Origin: Mariniradius saccharolyticus AK6
Lineage (GTDB): Bacteria; Bacteroidota; Bacteroidia; Cytophagales; Cyclobacteriaceae
Reading direction: 5' to 3'
Assembly (NCBI RefSeq): GCF_000330725.2
Contig: NZ_AMZY02000006.1
Coordinates: 124,001-188,000, forward strand
DNA length: 64,000 bases
The translations under genes and the position numbers were made by a program. Below are positions 55,775 to 64,000 of the stretch, one piece after another. Under the pieces are notes generated by a model. That model ran no database searches, was not told where the DNA came from, and was given only the letters and a program-made list of their open reading frames with translations. Position 1 is the stretch's first letter; every line of letters begins with the position of its first letter.

Positions 55775-57229
55775 ATGAAAGATAGATATATAGAACTAGC
55801 GCCGGGATTTAGGATTTCTACGGTCCTCACAGGGCTATGGCAAATAGCCGATATGGAAAGGGATGGAAATACGCTCGATCCCCTAAAAACCGCACCTGCG
55901 ATGACCCCTTATGTCGAAGCAGGGCTGACGACTTTTGATATGGCCGACCACTATGGCTCGGCGGAGGTGATTGCAGGGACGTTTCGGAAAATGCATCCTC
56001 TTGGCTCCCAGTCGCAAATGCTGACCAAATGGGTCCCCAAGCCGGGAAAATCCTCTTTTGCCGAAACGAAAGCCGCCGTCCAAATGGCCATGGACCGGTT
56101 GCAGGTGGGAAGCATTGATTTGATGCAGTTTCACGCCTGGAATTATCCGGACCCGGTTTGGCTGGACCAGTTGTACTGGCTCAAGGAACTACAGCAGGAG
56201 GGCTGGATCAAACATATCGGCTTGACCAATTTTGATGCGGCACACCTACGAATCGCCTGTGCGAGCGGAATCCCGATCCTGACCAATCAGGTTTGCTTCT
56301 CCCTGCTCGACCAAAGGGCCGCAGGGGACATGCTTCACGTTTGCGAGCAATATGGCGTCAAGCTTTTGGCCTTTGGCACTTTGGCGGGGGGATTTTTATC
56401 AAATCGATGGCTGGGACAGGCAGAGCCTTCGCTGGAAAACGGTGCCACTTGGTCCCAAATGAAATACAAACGCTTTATCGATGTTGCCGGTGGCTGGGGT
56501 GTGTTTCAGGAATTGTTGAAGACACTGCATGCAGTCGCCATCAAACATGGCGTTTCCATTGCCAATATCGCAACCAAATACATCCTGGAGCAGCCGCATG
56601 TCGCAGGGGTGATCATCGGGGCAAGATTGGGACAAAGCGTCCACGTTGAGGAAACCTTGGAGCTTTACGGTTTTGACTTAGACGAATCTGATTTGTCCAA
56701 CATTCAGAAATCCATGTCGACCCTGCATAAGATCCCCGGAGATTGTGGCGACGAATACCGCAAGCCGCCATTTCTGACGGCATCGGGTGACTTGAGCCAC
56801 CATTTGGAAAACATGCCAAAACCTTACGATGCGGTACAATATCCCGACGGAAGCCTCAAAGTGTTCAGTGGTACGCCTTGGGAAGGGATGGCAGGCTACT
56901 GCCGGGCTGTGCGCAAAGGGAACACAATCCACGTCTCTGGAACCACAGCCACGCACGGGGACAAGATGATAGGCGGAGAAGATGCCGAAGCCCAAGCACA
57001 TTTTGTACTCGACAAGATCGAGGCAGCGGTCACTTCACTTGGGGGAAAGCTGGAGGATATCGTCCGCACCCGGATTTTTGTCAACAATATCAATGACTGG
57101 GAACCTGTAGCCCGAGCCCATGGCAAGCGCTTTGGTTCCATCCAGCCCGCCAATACCCTCGTCGAAGCCCGGCTCGTCGGCGAAGGCTACAAGGTCGAAA
57201 TCGAGGCTGAGGCCGTAGTGGAAGGGTAG
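55775..57229 (+). CDS. aldo/keto reductase fused to a RidA/YjgF-family domain
   Basis: 484 residues. Residues about 1-315 are an aldo/keto reductase with the catalytic tetrad D55, Y60, K85 and H120 ('FDMADHYGSAE', 'LTKWVPKPG', 'MQFHAWNY') and NADP-binding 'GVIIGARLGQSV'. Residues about 345-484 are a Rid domain ('NTIHVSGTTATHGDKMIGG', 'VRTRIFVNNINDWEPVAR', 'YKVEIEAEAVV'). The Arg that in canonical RidA hydrolyses imines (in P-A-R-S/T) is Asn here ('QPANTLVEARLV'), so classic deaminase activity is doubtful. The two activities in one chain suggest channelling of a reactive carbonyl or imine. Forms an operon with the APC permease. Confidence 0.9.
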   Translation: MKDRYIELAPGFRISTVLTGLWQIADMERDGNTLDPLKTAPAMTPYVEAGLTTFDMADHYGSAEVIAGTFRKMHPLGSQSQMLTKWVPKPGKSSFAETKAAVQMAMDRLQVGSIDLMQFHAWNYPDPVWLDQLYWLKELQQEGWIKHIGLTNFDAAHLRIACASGIPILTNQVCFSLLDQRAAGDMLHVCEQYGVKLLAFGTLAGGFLSNRWLGQAEPSLENGATWSQMKYKRFIDVAGGWGVFQELLKTLHAVAIKHGVSIANIATKYILEQPHVAGVIIGARLGQSVHVEETLELYGFDLDESDLSNIQKSMSTLHKIPGDCGDEYRKPPFLTASGDLSHHLENMPKPYDAVQYPDGSLKVFSGTPWEGMAGYCRAVRKGNTIHVSGTTATHGDKMIGGEDAEAQAHFVLDKIEAAVTSLGGKLEDIVRTRIFVNNINDWEPVARAHGKRFGSIQPANTLVEARLVGEGYKVEIEAEAVVEG

Positions 57230-57395
57230 GGAGTGAGGAAGTCAGAAGTCTAGGAGGATGGGGAGTTTAGAGCGGTTCCATCCAGTTTATTTTTTAAAGA
57301 AAGAATTGGGTATCGCTGTAAAATTTTCTTTAACTTAGTTTTACTCAATCCCTCTTTAGAAACAGAGGCCATTGGTACCTCCACACTTCCTGCCT

Positions 57396-60300
57396 ATGAA
57401 AAAATTCTACTACACTGCCTTGGTATTGTGGAAGTTCAGTTTGGCCATGTTACTCACGTGTCTTTTGACAGAGTATGCAGTCTCCCAAAACCTGCTTTCA
57501 AGCAAACAGACGAGCCATTATTCCTACATCTACAAACTCACGGATGTAGAAGCCGAGGCTATCTACAGGTTCGGTCAAAGCGGGCTAAAGGATTCTTTTT
57601 TTCACACGCTCGTCGATTCGTTCCCAGTCGGGACACCTTATGATTCCACACTACCTATCGGACATTATATCAAAACTAAAGCCGTGAGAAACAAACAGGA
57701 GGTAGAAATCACTTCTGTCCAAGCACTTCGAATCTATTCAATAAAAAATGACAGGGATCTCAACATCCAGATTCTTGATGAAAACGGCAAAAAAGTGAAA
57801 GGTGCTTCGGTGTGGGTTGACGACAAAAAACTGGCTTACAATCCTACTACCGAGTCATTTGAAGATAAAAAGTCAAATAAAAAGGGTTTGGTAAAAGTCC
57901 AGTTTCAATCTTCGACCAACTTTTTTCTTTTGGACCGTCAATTGGACAACTCCACGTTTAAACGTACAAAAAACAAAGTCCTTTATGGAACACCACTCAA
58001 GTATATATGGATACCGGTTCGGTTTATAGTCTATATTCCCATCGATGGCTATCGATCGATCAGGCAAAACTACCTGTCAGGATCAATCTATAAAATAGTT
58101 GATTTTTCGAGAAGAGCCTACCACAAGACTGCATGCATTTTCGACGCTTATCACTGCGATTGGTATGATGATGGCAGAACTCGCCACAGCACAACCGGAT
58201 ATCTTGTGTTTGACAAGCCAAAATATAAACCCTTGGATACACTTCGTATGAAGTCATTCCTTGTCAATAAAAAGGGTAAGCCGCTACACGAGGATGCGAA
58301 ATTTGTACTTCGTGAGAACTATCAAAAAGAAAAATTCATCGCAGAATTAACACCGATCCGCAGAGGTGCCTATTCCTACTCGCTGCATCTACATGACTCA
58401 CTCCAGTTGAAGCTGGACACCCGGTACACAGTCTCTATCCAGAGTAAAAGCGGTCGGGAATGGATCGACGAAAATTTTTACTTTGAAGAGTATGAATTGG
58501 ATCGAAACAGTCTCGAGTTAACCATTTCTTCCGAAACCCACGTCAAAGGTAACAAACAGGTACTTTCAGTTTCGGCTAAGGATGAAAATGACTTGCGCAT
58601 AAAAGATGGAAAATTGCAGGTATGGGTTTTTCCTCATCATCCAAAACGATTCTTGGATTCCGTGGTTTTTTTGCCGGATACGCTGATGTACCATGCAGCA
58701 GAACTAGCACCTGACAGAGATACTGAGATCGAAATCCCCGATTCCATTTTTCCAAAAGTCGAAATGGAATATGAAATCAAGGCACTCCTGCTGAATGCAG
58801 ATTATGAAAGTATCACTGCAAACAAGAGCGCACTATTCAAGGCCCAAGCTGATCCGGTTTCATTTGAGTTGGGCATGGATTCCTTGATGATAAGTAAGAC
58901 CGATTCCGAAACGCAATCTCGATCAGTTTCTGTTTTTGGTGAAGATGAATTCGGCAACAAAACACTCGTAACTGCTGACGAACTACCAATAAAGATCCCC
59001 GTCAATCCAATTTTCGCCAAGTATTCCACGGATGTTGAAGGGGAGAAACAAGAGTTTTTGGTTGATGAAATTGATTCAAAAATCAACATAAGCACCTATA
59101 GGGATCCGCGAGAACTTTCAATCTCCGTCCAAAACCCAAGAAACATTCCAGTCACTTATTTTCTTTACCGCCGAAATAAGCTTATCCGATCTGGACTGAA
59201 GATCGACTCCCCAATCCGACTTCGCAACAAAGGAGACAAAAACTACTATTTGTCCCTTAACTATATTTGGGCTGGCCAAACGCACTTTCAGAATTACCAA
59301 ATACCCCTGCGGAAAGACTACCTTAAAATCACTTCAAATGAGCCTGTGATTGTGTATCCGGGAGAAGAGGCCGAAATCGAGATCGAAGTAAAAGACTACA
59401 AAAACCAACCAGTGGCCGATGTCGACTTGACGGCCTTCGGTTTGACAAATAAATTCAAATATGAGGCGCCCACTGTCCCCAGATTGGCAAAGGCGCCCAA
59501 GGGAAAATCCCTGATCAACAATTTCACGGTGGTTGATAATAGCCAAGAAACAATCACGCGTCCGCTCGACTATCAAGCCTGGAAAGTACTGGCATCTTTG
59601 GATTCAATTTCGTATTTCAACTTCATCTATCCCGAATCAGCGCTGTATCGATTCGAATACACAGTTGCCGACAGCATTACCCAATTCTCACCTTTTGTGG
59701 TCAGCAAGGGTGATTTCGAGCCGATATCGGTCATTTATGTGGACCAAGTTCCCGTTTACTTCTACTGGAATTCGATCAGGCAGCCCTATTCCTTTCCCGT
59801 TTCCCCCGGCTACAGACAGCTGAAGTTCAGGTTAAAGGACAAGGTCGTCACCTTGGATAGTGTATATTTTGAAGCGCAAAAAAGAACCATTTTGTCATTT
59901 GATCCCGCCACTTACAAAGGGAAAATGAAGAGCGAAGTGGCGGAAATTAGTTTTTCCCAAATGGAAAAGAATCACCTTTACCACTACATTTTCCCCTATC
60001 GAAACCCGTTCATGAGGGACTTTCCCTACCTTGTGAAAGGAGAAAACGCAACCTTCCTGGGACTTGGCGACAATCCACAATCAGAAAAAACCTTTCTTGC
60101 TGGTCCGATAAGCGGCTTTTTGGATTTCAAACTGTTAAATGGCTTTACCACGAGGTTTGACCATGAGCCCTATTTCGAATACGATTTCAGACAGGGGCTT
60201 CTGAAAATGCGTGAGGTAAAGGACAACCGGTATCCCACTCAGGCATCGAGGACTTCTTTTTCTCAATCGCTGAAAGATGAGGTCATGACCGAGGCGAAAA

Positions 60301-63300
60301 TTTTAAACCTTTGGCAGTCGCATTTGGAAAAAATCAGAATCGAGAAAGCCCAGTACACCAACCCAAAAAACACAACGAAAGGCAATGGAAGGCTGGAGCT
60401 TGACTTCGACCAAAAAGTCTACGTGGACGGCCCACCAATCAATATTCTAATATTCAACCTCAGCAATATCGAAGATATCCGGGTGTACCCAGGCAGCACT
60501 CGGGTTTTCCATGATCTCAGCCCAGGCGAATACCAGTTGGTTTTGCTATTCAGGGGCTCGTCCTATGGAAAGATGGACTCTGTCCAAGTTTTAATGGATG
60601 GTCTCAACTTTTTAAAGGTTCCTCAATCGCTTCCTATCAAAAAGGATGAGTTCAGCAACCAACTCGTTGATTTGATCGAAAAGACAGTTTTTTCACCAAT
60701 ACCTATCGACCTGCCATCTGATAAAAGAGAATTACCGCGTTTCCAAAGAAGCTATCTCGATAATAACCGTTATTCCGGTCCGGGAAATCTGGTATCGGGC
60801 TTTATCCGGGATGAACTTGGCGAAGGATTGCCCGGCGCGACAGTCATCGTGAATGGTACAACGATCGGAACTTCCACTGATCTAGATGGCTATTATGAGT
60901 TGATTGTACCTTTTGGATATTCGGAGTTGGTGGTATCATTTATCGGGTACGAAACAGGTTCGATCCAACCGGTCATTGGGATTTCCAATGACTATGATCT
61001 GACCGAAAGTATATCTGCCCTGCAAGAAGTCGTGATTACGGGCTATAGTGTAAGTCAATCAAAGGTTTCTTTGTCGAACGCCGTAGTCGTGAACGACGAG
61101 GACTACTCCGGTGCAGGGGAGTTTAGTGGGGTACTCCAAGGCCGTGTTGCGGGCGTTTCCGTCCAGTCCATTGGATCTAGCGGATTGAATATCCAGATTC
61201 GCGGCGCATCCACCGTCAGCTTCCAGGAAAAGCCATTGATATTGGTAGACGGGAGAGTATTCTTGGGGGACATAAATGATTTGGATTTAACCCAAGTAAA
61301 AAAAGTAGAAACTTTAACGGGCGAAGAAGCTACCAAACGATTTGGCGAAAGTGGCAAAAACGGCGTAATCCTCGTTTATTTCAGAGAGGATGCCCCAACG
61401 ATTACAGGGCAGATCAATAGTCTTGATTGGAAAAACACGGGAGGAGGCAACATTCGAAGCAACTTCTCGGATGCCGCCTTCTGGCAGCCGGACCTGATCA
61501 CCGACGCAAATGGAAAAGCCAGATTCAAAGTAAAATTCCCCGATGACATTACAGCTTGGCAGACCCACGTCCTCGCCATGAACGCTGAAAAGCAAATCGG
61601 ACAGAAGCAAGGACTTATCAAGTCTTACATGCCACTGGCTGCGCAACTTTTTGTGCCGCGGTTTTTAGTGCGCGGAGACACGGCAAGGGCGCTAGGCAAA
61701 GCCTTAAACTATCTCGGCGACTCCGTGGAGGTCTCGACAGGATTTGAAATCAACGGCCAACCGGTAAGTTCAAATTGGAACGGAATCCTCCGCGAGATTA
61801 AGATCGATACACTATCGGTTGTCGCCAAAGACTCGATCAAAGTGCAATATCAGTTGAAATCAAAATCGGGCTTCAAGGACGGAGAAATCCGAGATATCCC
61901 TGTCTTCCCGATAGGTATGGCAGAAACGACAGGAAACTTTGCCATGTTGGAGAAAGACACCGCATTTACCATAGCCGTCGATACGGCTGCAATGAGTTCG
62001 ACCTTGACATTTTGGTCGGATCTTTCTGACCTTTTTGAGGATGAACTGGATTACATCCACCGCTATCGGTATTTGTGCAACGAACAAATGGCTTCCAAAA
62101 TTAAGGCCCTGCTACTCCAAAGAGATATAGACCTTTGGAAAAATAGGGAATTCACCCAGGAAAAAGTGCTGAAAAAACTTATCGCTGACTTGCAAAAAAA
62201 CCAGCGCTCTGACGGAACCTGGGGTTGGTGGAAAGACTCCGATCCCAGCATTTGGATTACCCAACACGTGGTGGAGGCTTTGCAGCAGGCAAGCAGCAAG
62301 GGATTCGAAGCCGGATTCCAAAAAAATTCGCTTGAGGAGTCGCTACTCCGAAATTGGGATATTGAAAAGAAGTTTGAAACGAGGGTTATGATGATCCAAA
62401 CATTCTTGACATTGGAAAGCAAGGTTGGATACACTACGCTGCTTGAGGATTTGGAAAAGATAATGCCAGATAAGTCGCTTGAAAAACTCAGACTCATGTC
62501 CATCAAATCCCAACTTAGCGACACGGTTGATCTGTCTGATTTGGCACAGTTTCAAAGAAAATCCATTTTGGGAAACACATATTTCGACATTGACGAAAAA
62601 GAATCAAATTGGATGAGCGGTGATTTGAGAATGAGTCTCATGGCCTATCAGATTCTCCAGAGAAGTTCCACAACACCGGATTCTGTTTTGAAAAGTGTCA
62701 GAAATTACCTTTTTGAGCAGAGAAACCGAGGTAATTGGATCAATACCTACCTATCATCTTTAGTGTTACAAACACTTGTCCCCGATTTGCTAAAGGCTTC
62801 AAAATATACCGGATCACAGAAGGTGACGCTTATGGGTAATTTAGACGAAACGATCACCAATTTCCCATTTATCAAGGAAATCCAAGGAGGCGAAGCGCTG
62901 AAGGTAAGTAAGACCGGGAATCTTCCGATCTATTACTCCTTTTCAGAAAAATACTGGAATACTAATCCTGTAGCTAAAAAAGGGGCTTTTGAAATTTCGA
63001 GCAGGTTTGATGGCGAGCAGGGTCATGTGCTTCAAGCGGGCAAGGCAATCGATCTTATCGTCGAACTTGTCGTTAAGGAAGACGCACCCTATGTCATGAT
63101 CAATGTGCCAATTCCCGGGGGCTGCAGCTATGGCAACAAAAACCAAAGGTCGGGCTGGGAAACCCATCGGGAGTATTTCTTGGAAGAAACAGCGATATTC
63201 TGTGAGAACCTGCCGAAAGGAAATCACAAATTCAGAATCTCCCTGGAACCACGATTTACGGGATCCTACACACTCAATCCGGCCAAAGTCGAACTGATGT

Positions 63301-63356
63301 ACTTTCCCACCATCAACGCCAATGAAGGTATGGGTCGGGTGAGTATTGTGGATTGA
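57396..63356 (+). CDS. giant alpha-2-macroglobulin-family protein with inserted SusC-like regulatory + plug domains
   Basis: 1986 residues from ATG 57396 (a TTG 24 bp earlier is unlikely). Signal peptide 1-31 or so, ending 'EYAVSQN'. MG-type beta domains include 'GYLVFDKPKYKPLDTLRMKS' near residue 265, so residues about 35-1120 are A2M N-terminal/MG modules. Residues about 1130-1210 form a CarboxypepD_reg-like domain ('GFIRDELGEGLPGATVIVNG', 'TSTDLDGYYELIVPFGY'), directly followed by a SusC/TonB plug domain (about 1210-1330, 'LQEVVITGYSVS', 'VLQGRVAGVSVQS', 'RGASTVSFQEKPLILVDG', 'GKNGVILVYF') without a barrel. The A2M domain then resumes at about 1355 ('AAFWQPDLITDANGKARFKV'). The thioester motif C-N-E-Q is at residues 1561-1564 in the TED. 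A2M proteins trap proteases in bacterial envelopes. The inserted module could dock to a receptor. No PBP1C neighbour is present. Confidence 0.93.
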   Translation: MKKFYYTALVLWKFSLAMLLTCLLTEYAVSQNLLSSKQTSHYSYIYKLTDVEAEAIYRFGQSGLKDSFFHTLVDSFPVGTPYDSTLPIGHYIKTKAVRNKQEVEITSVQALRIYSIKNDRDLNIQILDENGKKVKGASVWVDDKKLAYNPTTESFEDKKSNKKGLVKVQFQSSTNFFLLDRQLDNSTFKRTKNKVLYGTPLKYIWIPVRFIVYIPIDGYRSIRQNYLSGSIYKIVDFSRRAYHKTACIFDAYHCDWYDDGRTRHSTTGYLVFDKPKYKPLDTLRMKSFLVNKKGKPLHEDAKFVLRENYQKEKFIAELTPIRRGAYSYSLHLHDSLQLKLDTRYTVSIQSKSGREWIDENFYFEEYELDRNSLELTISSETHVKGNKQVLSVSAKDENDLRIKDGKLQVWVFPHHPKRFLDSVVFLPDTLMYHAAELAPDRDTEIEIPDSIFPKVEMEYEIKALLLNADYESITANKSALFKAQADPVSFELGMDSLMISKTDSETQSRSVSVFGEDEFGNKTLVTADELPIKIPVNPIFAKYSTDVEGEKQEFLVDEIDSKINISTYRDPRELSISVQNPRNIPVTYFLYRRNKLIRSGLKIDSPIRLRNKGDKNYYLSLNYIWAGQTHFQNYQIPLRKDYLKITSNEPVIVYPGEEAEIEIEVKDYKNQPVADVDLTAFGLTNKFKYEAPTVPRLAKAPKGKSLINNFTVVDNSQETITRPLDYQAWKVLASLDSISYFNFIYPESALYRFEYTVADSITQFSPFVVSKGDFEPISVIYVDQVPVYFYWNSIRQPYSFPVSPGYRQLKFRLKDKVVTLDSVYFEAQKRTILSFDPATYKGKMKSEVAEISFSQMEKNHLYHYIFPYRNPFMRDFPYLVKGENATFLGLGDNPQSEKTFLAGPISGFLDFKLLNGFTTRFDHEPYFEYDFRQGLLKMREVKDNRYPTQASRTSFSQSLKDEVMTEAKILNLWQSHLEKIRIEKAQYTNPKNTTKGNGRLELDFDQKVYVDGPPINILIFNLSNIEDIRVYPGSTRVFHDLSPGEYQLVLLFRGSSYGKMDSVQVLMDGLNFLKVPQSLPIKKDEFSNQLVDLIEKTVFSPIPIDLPSDKRELPRFQRSYLDNNRYSGPGNLVSGFIRDELGEGLPGATVIVNGTTIGTSTDLDGYYELIVPFGYSELVVSFIGYETGSIQPVIGISNDYDLTESISALQEVVITGYSVSQSKVSLSNAVVVNDEDYSGAGEFSGVLQGRVAGVSVQSIGSSGLNIQIRGASTVSFQEKPLILVDGRVFLGDINDLDLTQVKKVETLTGEEATKRFGESGKNGVILVYFREDAPTITGQINSLDWKNTGGGNIRSNFSDAAFWQPDLITDANGKARFKVKFPDDITAWQTHVLAMNAEKQIGQKQGLIKSYMPLAAQLFVPRFLVRGDTARALGKALNYLGDSVEVSTGFEINGQPVSSNWNGILREIKIDTLSVVAKDSIKVQYQLKSKSGFKDGEIRDIPVFPIGMAETTGNFAMLEKDTAFTIAVDTAAMSSTLTFWSDLSDLFEDELDYIHRYRYLCNEQMASKIKALLLQRDIDLWKNREFTQEKVLKKLIADLQKNQRSDGTWGWWKDSDPSIWITQHVVEALQQASSKGFEAGFQKNSLEESLLRNWDIEKKFETRVMMIQTFLTLESKVGYTTLLEDLEKIMPDKSLEKLRLMSIKSQLSDTVDLSDLAQFQRKSILGNTYFDIDEKESNWMSGDLRMSLMAYQILQRSSTTPDSVLKSVRNYLFEQRNRGNWINTYLSSLVLQTLVPDLLKASKYTGSQKVTLMGNLDETITNFPFIKEIQGGEALKVSKTGNLPIYYSFSEKYWNTNPVAKKGAFEISSRFDGEQGHVLQAGKAIDLIVELVVKEDAPYVMINVPIPGGCSYGNKNQRSGWETHREYFLEETAIFCENLPKGNHKFRISLEPRFTGSYTLNPAKVELMYFPTINANEGMGRVSIVD

Positions 63357-63434
63357 AGGGATGGCGGGAACTTCGAAAGGCTTGGAGGTTCATTTACCCA
63401 ATCCGGAAGGACATCCAATAATTTGAGCCCATCG

Positions 63435-63484
63435 GTGTAATCTGTGGTTCGAATTTCTTTATTGCAGAATGCGCAGATTTACAC
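63435..63484. repeat. imperfect inverted repeat in 3' intergenic region
   Basis: GTGTAATCTG (63435-63444) pairs with CAGATTTACAC (63474-63484) apart from one extra base. Upstream of the S10 gene. May be a dispersed REP-like word. Confidence 0.35.
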
Positions 63485-63592
63485 AGAGGATTTATGTAGT
63501 GTTAACTCTTTCTACGATGCAAAAATCCAATTTGCAGCAAATAGATGTTGCTGTTTTGTATCTTGTTCCCATCCTCCAAGACCAAAAAATCC

Positions 63593-64000
63593 ATGAAAAG
63601 ATTCATCCCGCTGATTGCCCTTTTGTTCCTTCAATCGATTCAGCTATTCGCCCAAGAAAAAGAAGCCCCGATTCCTGACCCTGTTGTTTTCACGAGCTCG
63701 CATGAGGGCAGCTTTCATGGAAAAAACATTGCCTATAAGGCGGTTTCGGGGGAAACCCACCTTAAGAACGAATCCGGCGAACCTGTGGCAGCATTGTGGT
63801 CAACTGCCTATATCAAGGATGAATCCGACCCATCAAAACGGCCCGTGCTCTTTGTTTTCAATGGCGGGCCCGGCTCCGCTTCGGTTTGGCTGCACATGGG
63901 CGTGTTTGGACCGAAAGTGGTCCAAGTGGACTCAGATGCGAAACAGGACGATGGCGCAGCGCCATTTACAGTCAAAAACAATGAGTTCTGTCTTTTGGAT
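63593..64000 (+). CDS. S10 serine carboxypeptidase-like protein (3' partial)
   Basis: 136 residues from ATG 63593, cut by the window edge. The signal peptide ends 'LFAQEK'. 'KRPVLFVFNGGPGSASVWLHMG' region contains the oxyanion/substrate motif NGGPG typical of peptidase S10 and its relatives, and 'SHEGSFHGKNIAYKAVSGET' is the usual start of Bacteroidota members. The catalytic Ser, Asp and His lie beyond the edge. It probably trims C-terminal residues in the periplasm. It may share a transcript with the A2M gene, but the 236-bp gap with a repeat makes this unsure. Confidence 0.88.
   Translation, partial: MKRFIPLIALLFLQSIQLFAQEKEAPIPDPVVFTSSHEGSFHGKNIAYKAVSGETHLKNESGEPVAALWSTAYIKDESDPSKRPVLFVFNGGPGSASVWLHMGVFGPKVVQVDSDAKQDDGAAPFTVKNNEFCLLD

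Noticed and set aside
63469-63678. Frame overlapping the start of the S10 gene
   Set aside because: It is out of frame with the clear signal peptide and NGGPG motif of the S10 protein.

Overview
The window looks like a chromosomal segment of a Bacteroidota bacterium, most likely order Cytophagales (Algoriphagus/Cyclobacteriaceae-like). Family-level reading only: no database search was run. The basis is a T9SS C-terminal sorting domain on a YCF48-type protein, a TonB-dependent receptor with an N-terminal carboxypeptidase-regulatory-like domain, a SusC-type plug domain, LytTR/LytS two-component genes, a bacterial GGGPS-type prenyltransferase, and weak ribosome-binding sites with many ATGA-type gene overlaps. 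No rRNA, tRNA, CRISPR array or intact insertion sequence was seen.

Layout. 1-3.2 kb: three consecutive parvulin/SurA-type periplasmic folding factors, ended by a bidirectional terminator. 3.3-11.5 kb: a Cys/Met-metabolism PLP enzyme, a large T9SS-secreted repeat protein, a haem lipoprotein with an apparently exported NQO-like flavoprotein, PhoH, and a small secreted protein. 11.5-24.3 kb: two LytTR regulators with a LytS kinase, uvrA, an AsmA-like protein, a lytic transglycosylase, a four-gene membrane/lipid cluster ending in GGGPS, a PIN toxin-antitoxin pair, and pheS.

24.5-26.5 kb is an AT-rich island of three unrelated small genes in one orientation. Each is followed by an imperfect inverted repeat, and related CCCGC..ATT.GCTATA motifs flank the first. 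This resembles an integron-type cassette array without an integrase. 26.7-32.2 kb is a tight five-gene polysaccharide operon (Wzy-like polymerase, three GT4-type glycosyltransferases, a hexapeptide acyltransferase). 33.2-34.8 kb is a toxin-antitoxin zone: intact higBA, a 93-bp duplicate of the end of higA, and an addiction-module antitoxin next to a truncated relE/parE.

34.8-39.5 kb: a Tat-type metallophosphoesterase and an atypical pyruvate-kinase-like protein, convergent with two PPK2 paralogues of which one has an altered Walker A. 39.6-45.5 kb: a GH-D-like glycosidase, then a thioredoxin-like protein, a TonB receptor with a CxxC plug and a His-rich membrane protein, with a Fur-family-like inverted repeat upstream. 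46.2-48.9 kb: an arsenic operon (arsR, a Cys-tailed DUF6428-like protein, arsC-like phosphatase, acr3). 50-53.8 kb: purU and a SNF2 helicase. 54.3-57.2 kb: an APC permease with an aldo/keto reductase-RidA fusion. 57.4-63.4 kb: a giant alpha-2-macroglobulin with an intact CxEQ thioester motif and an inserted SusC-like regulatory plus plug module. A serine carboxypeptidase (S10) runs off the right edge.

The strongest candidates for new biology are the alpha-2-macroglobulin/SusC-plug chimera, the cassette-like island, the His-rich/TonB/thioredoxin metal-uptake candidate, and the pyruvate-kinase-like/PPK2 neighbourhood.
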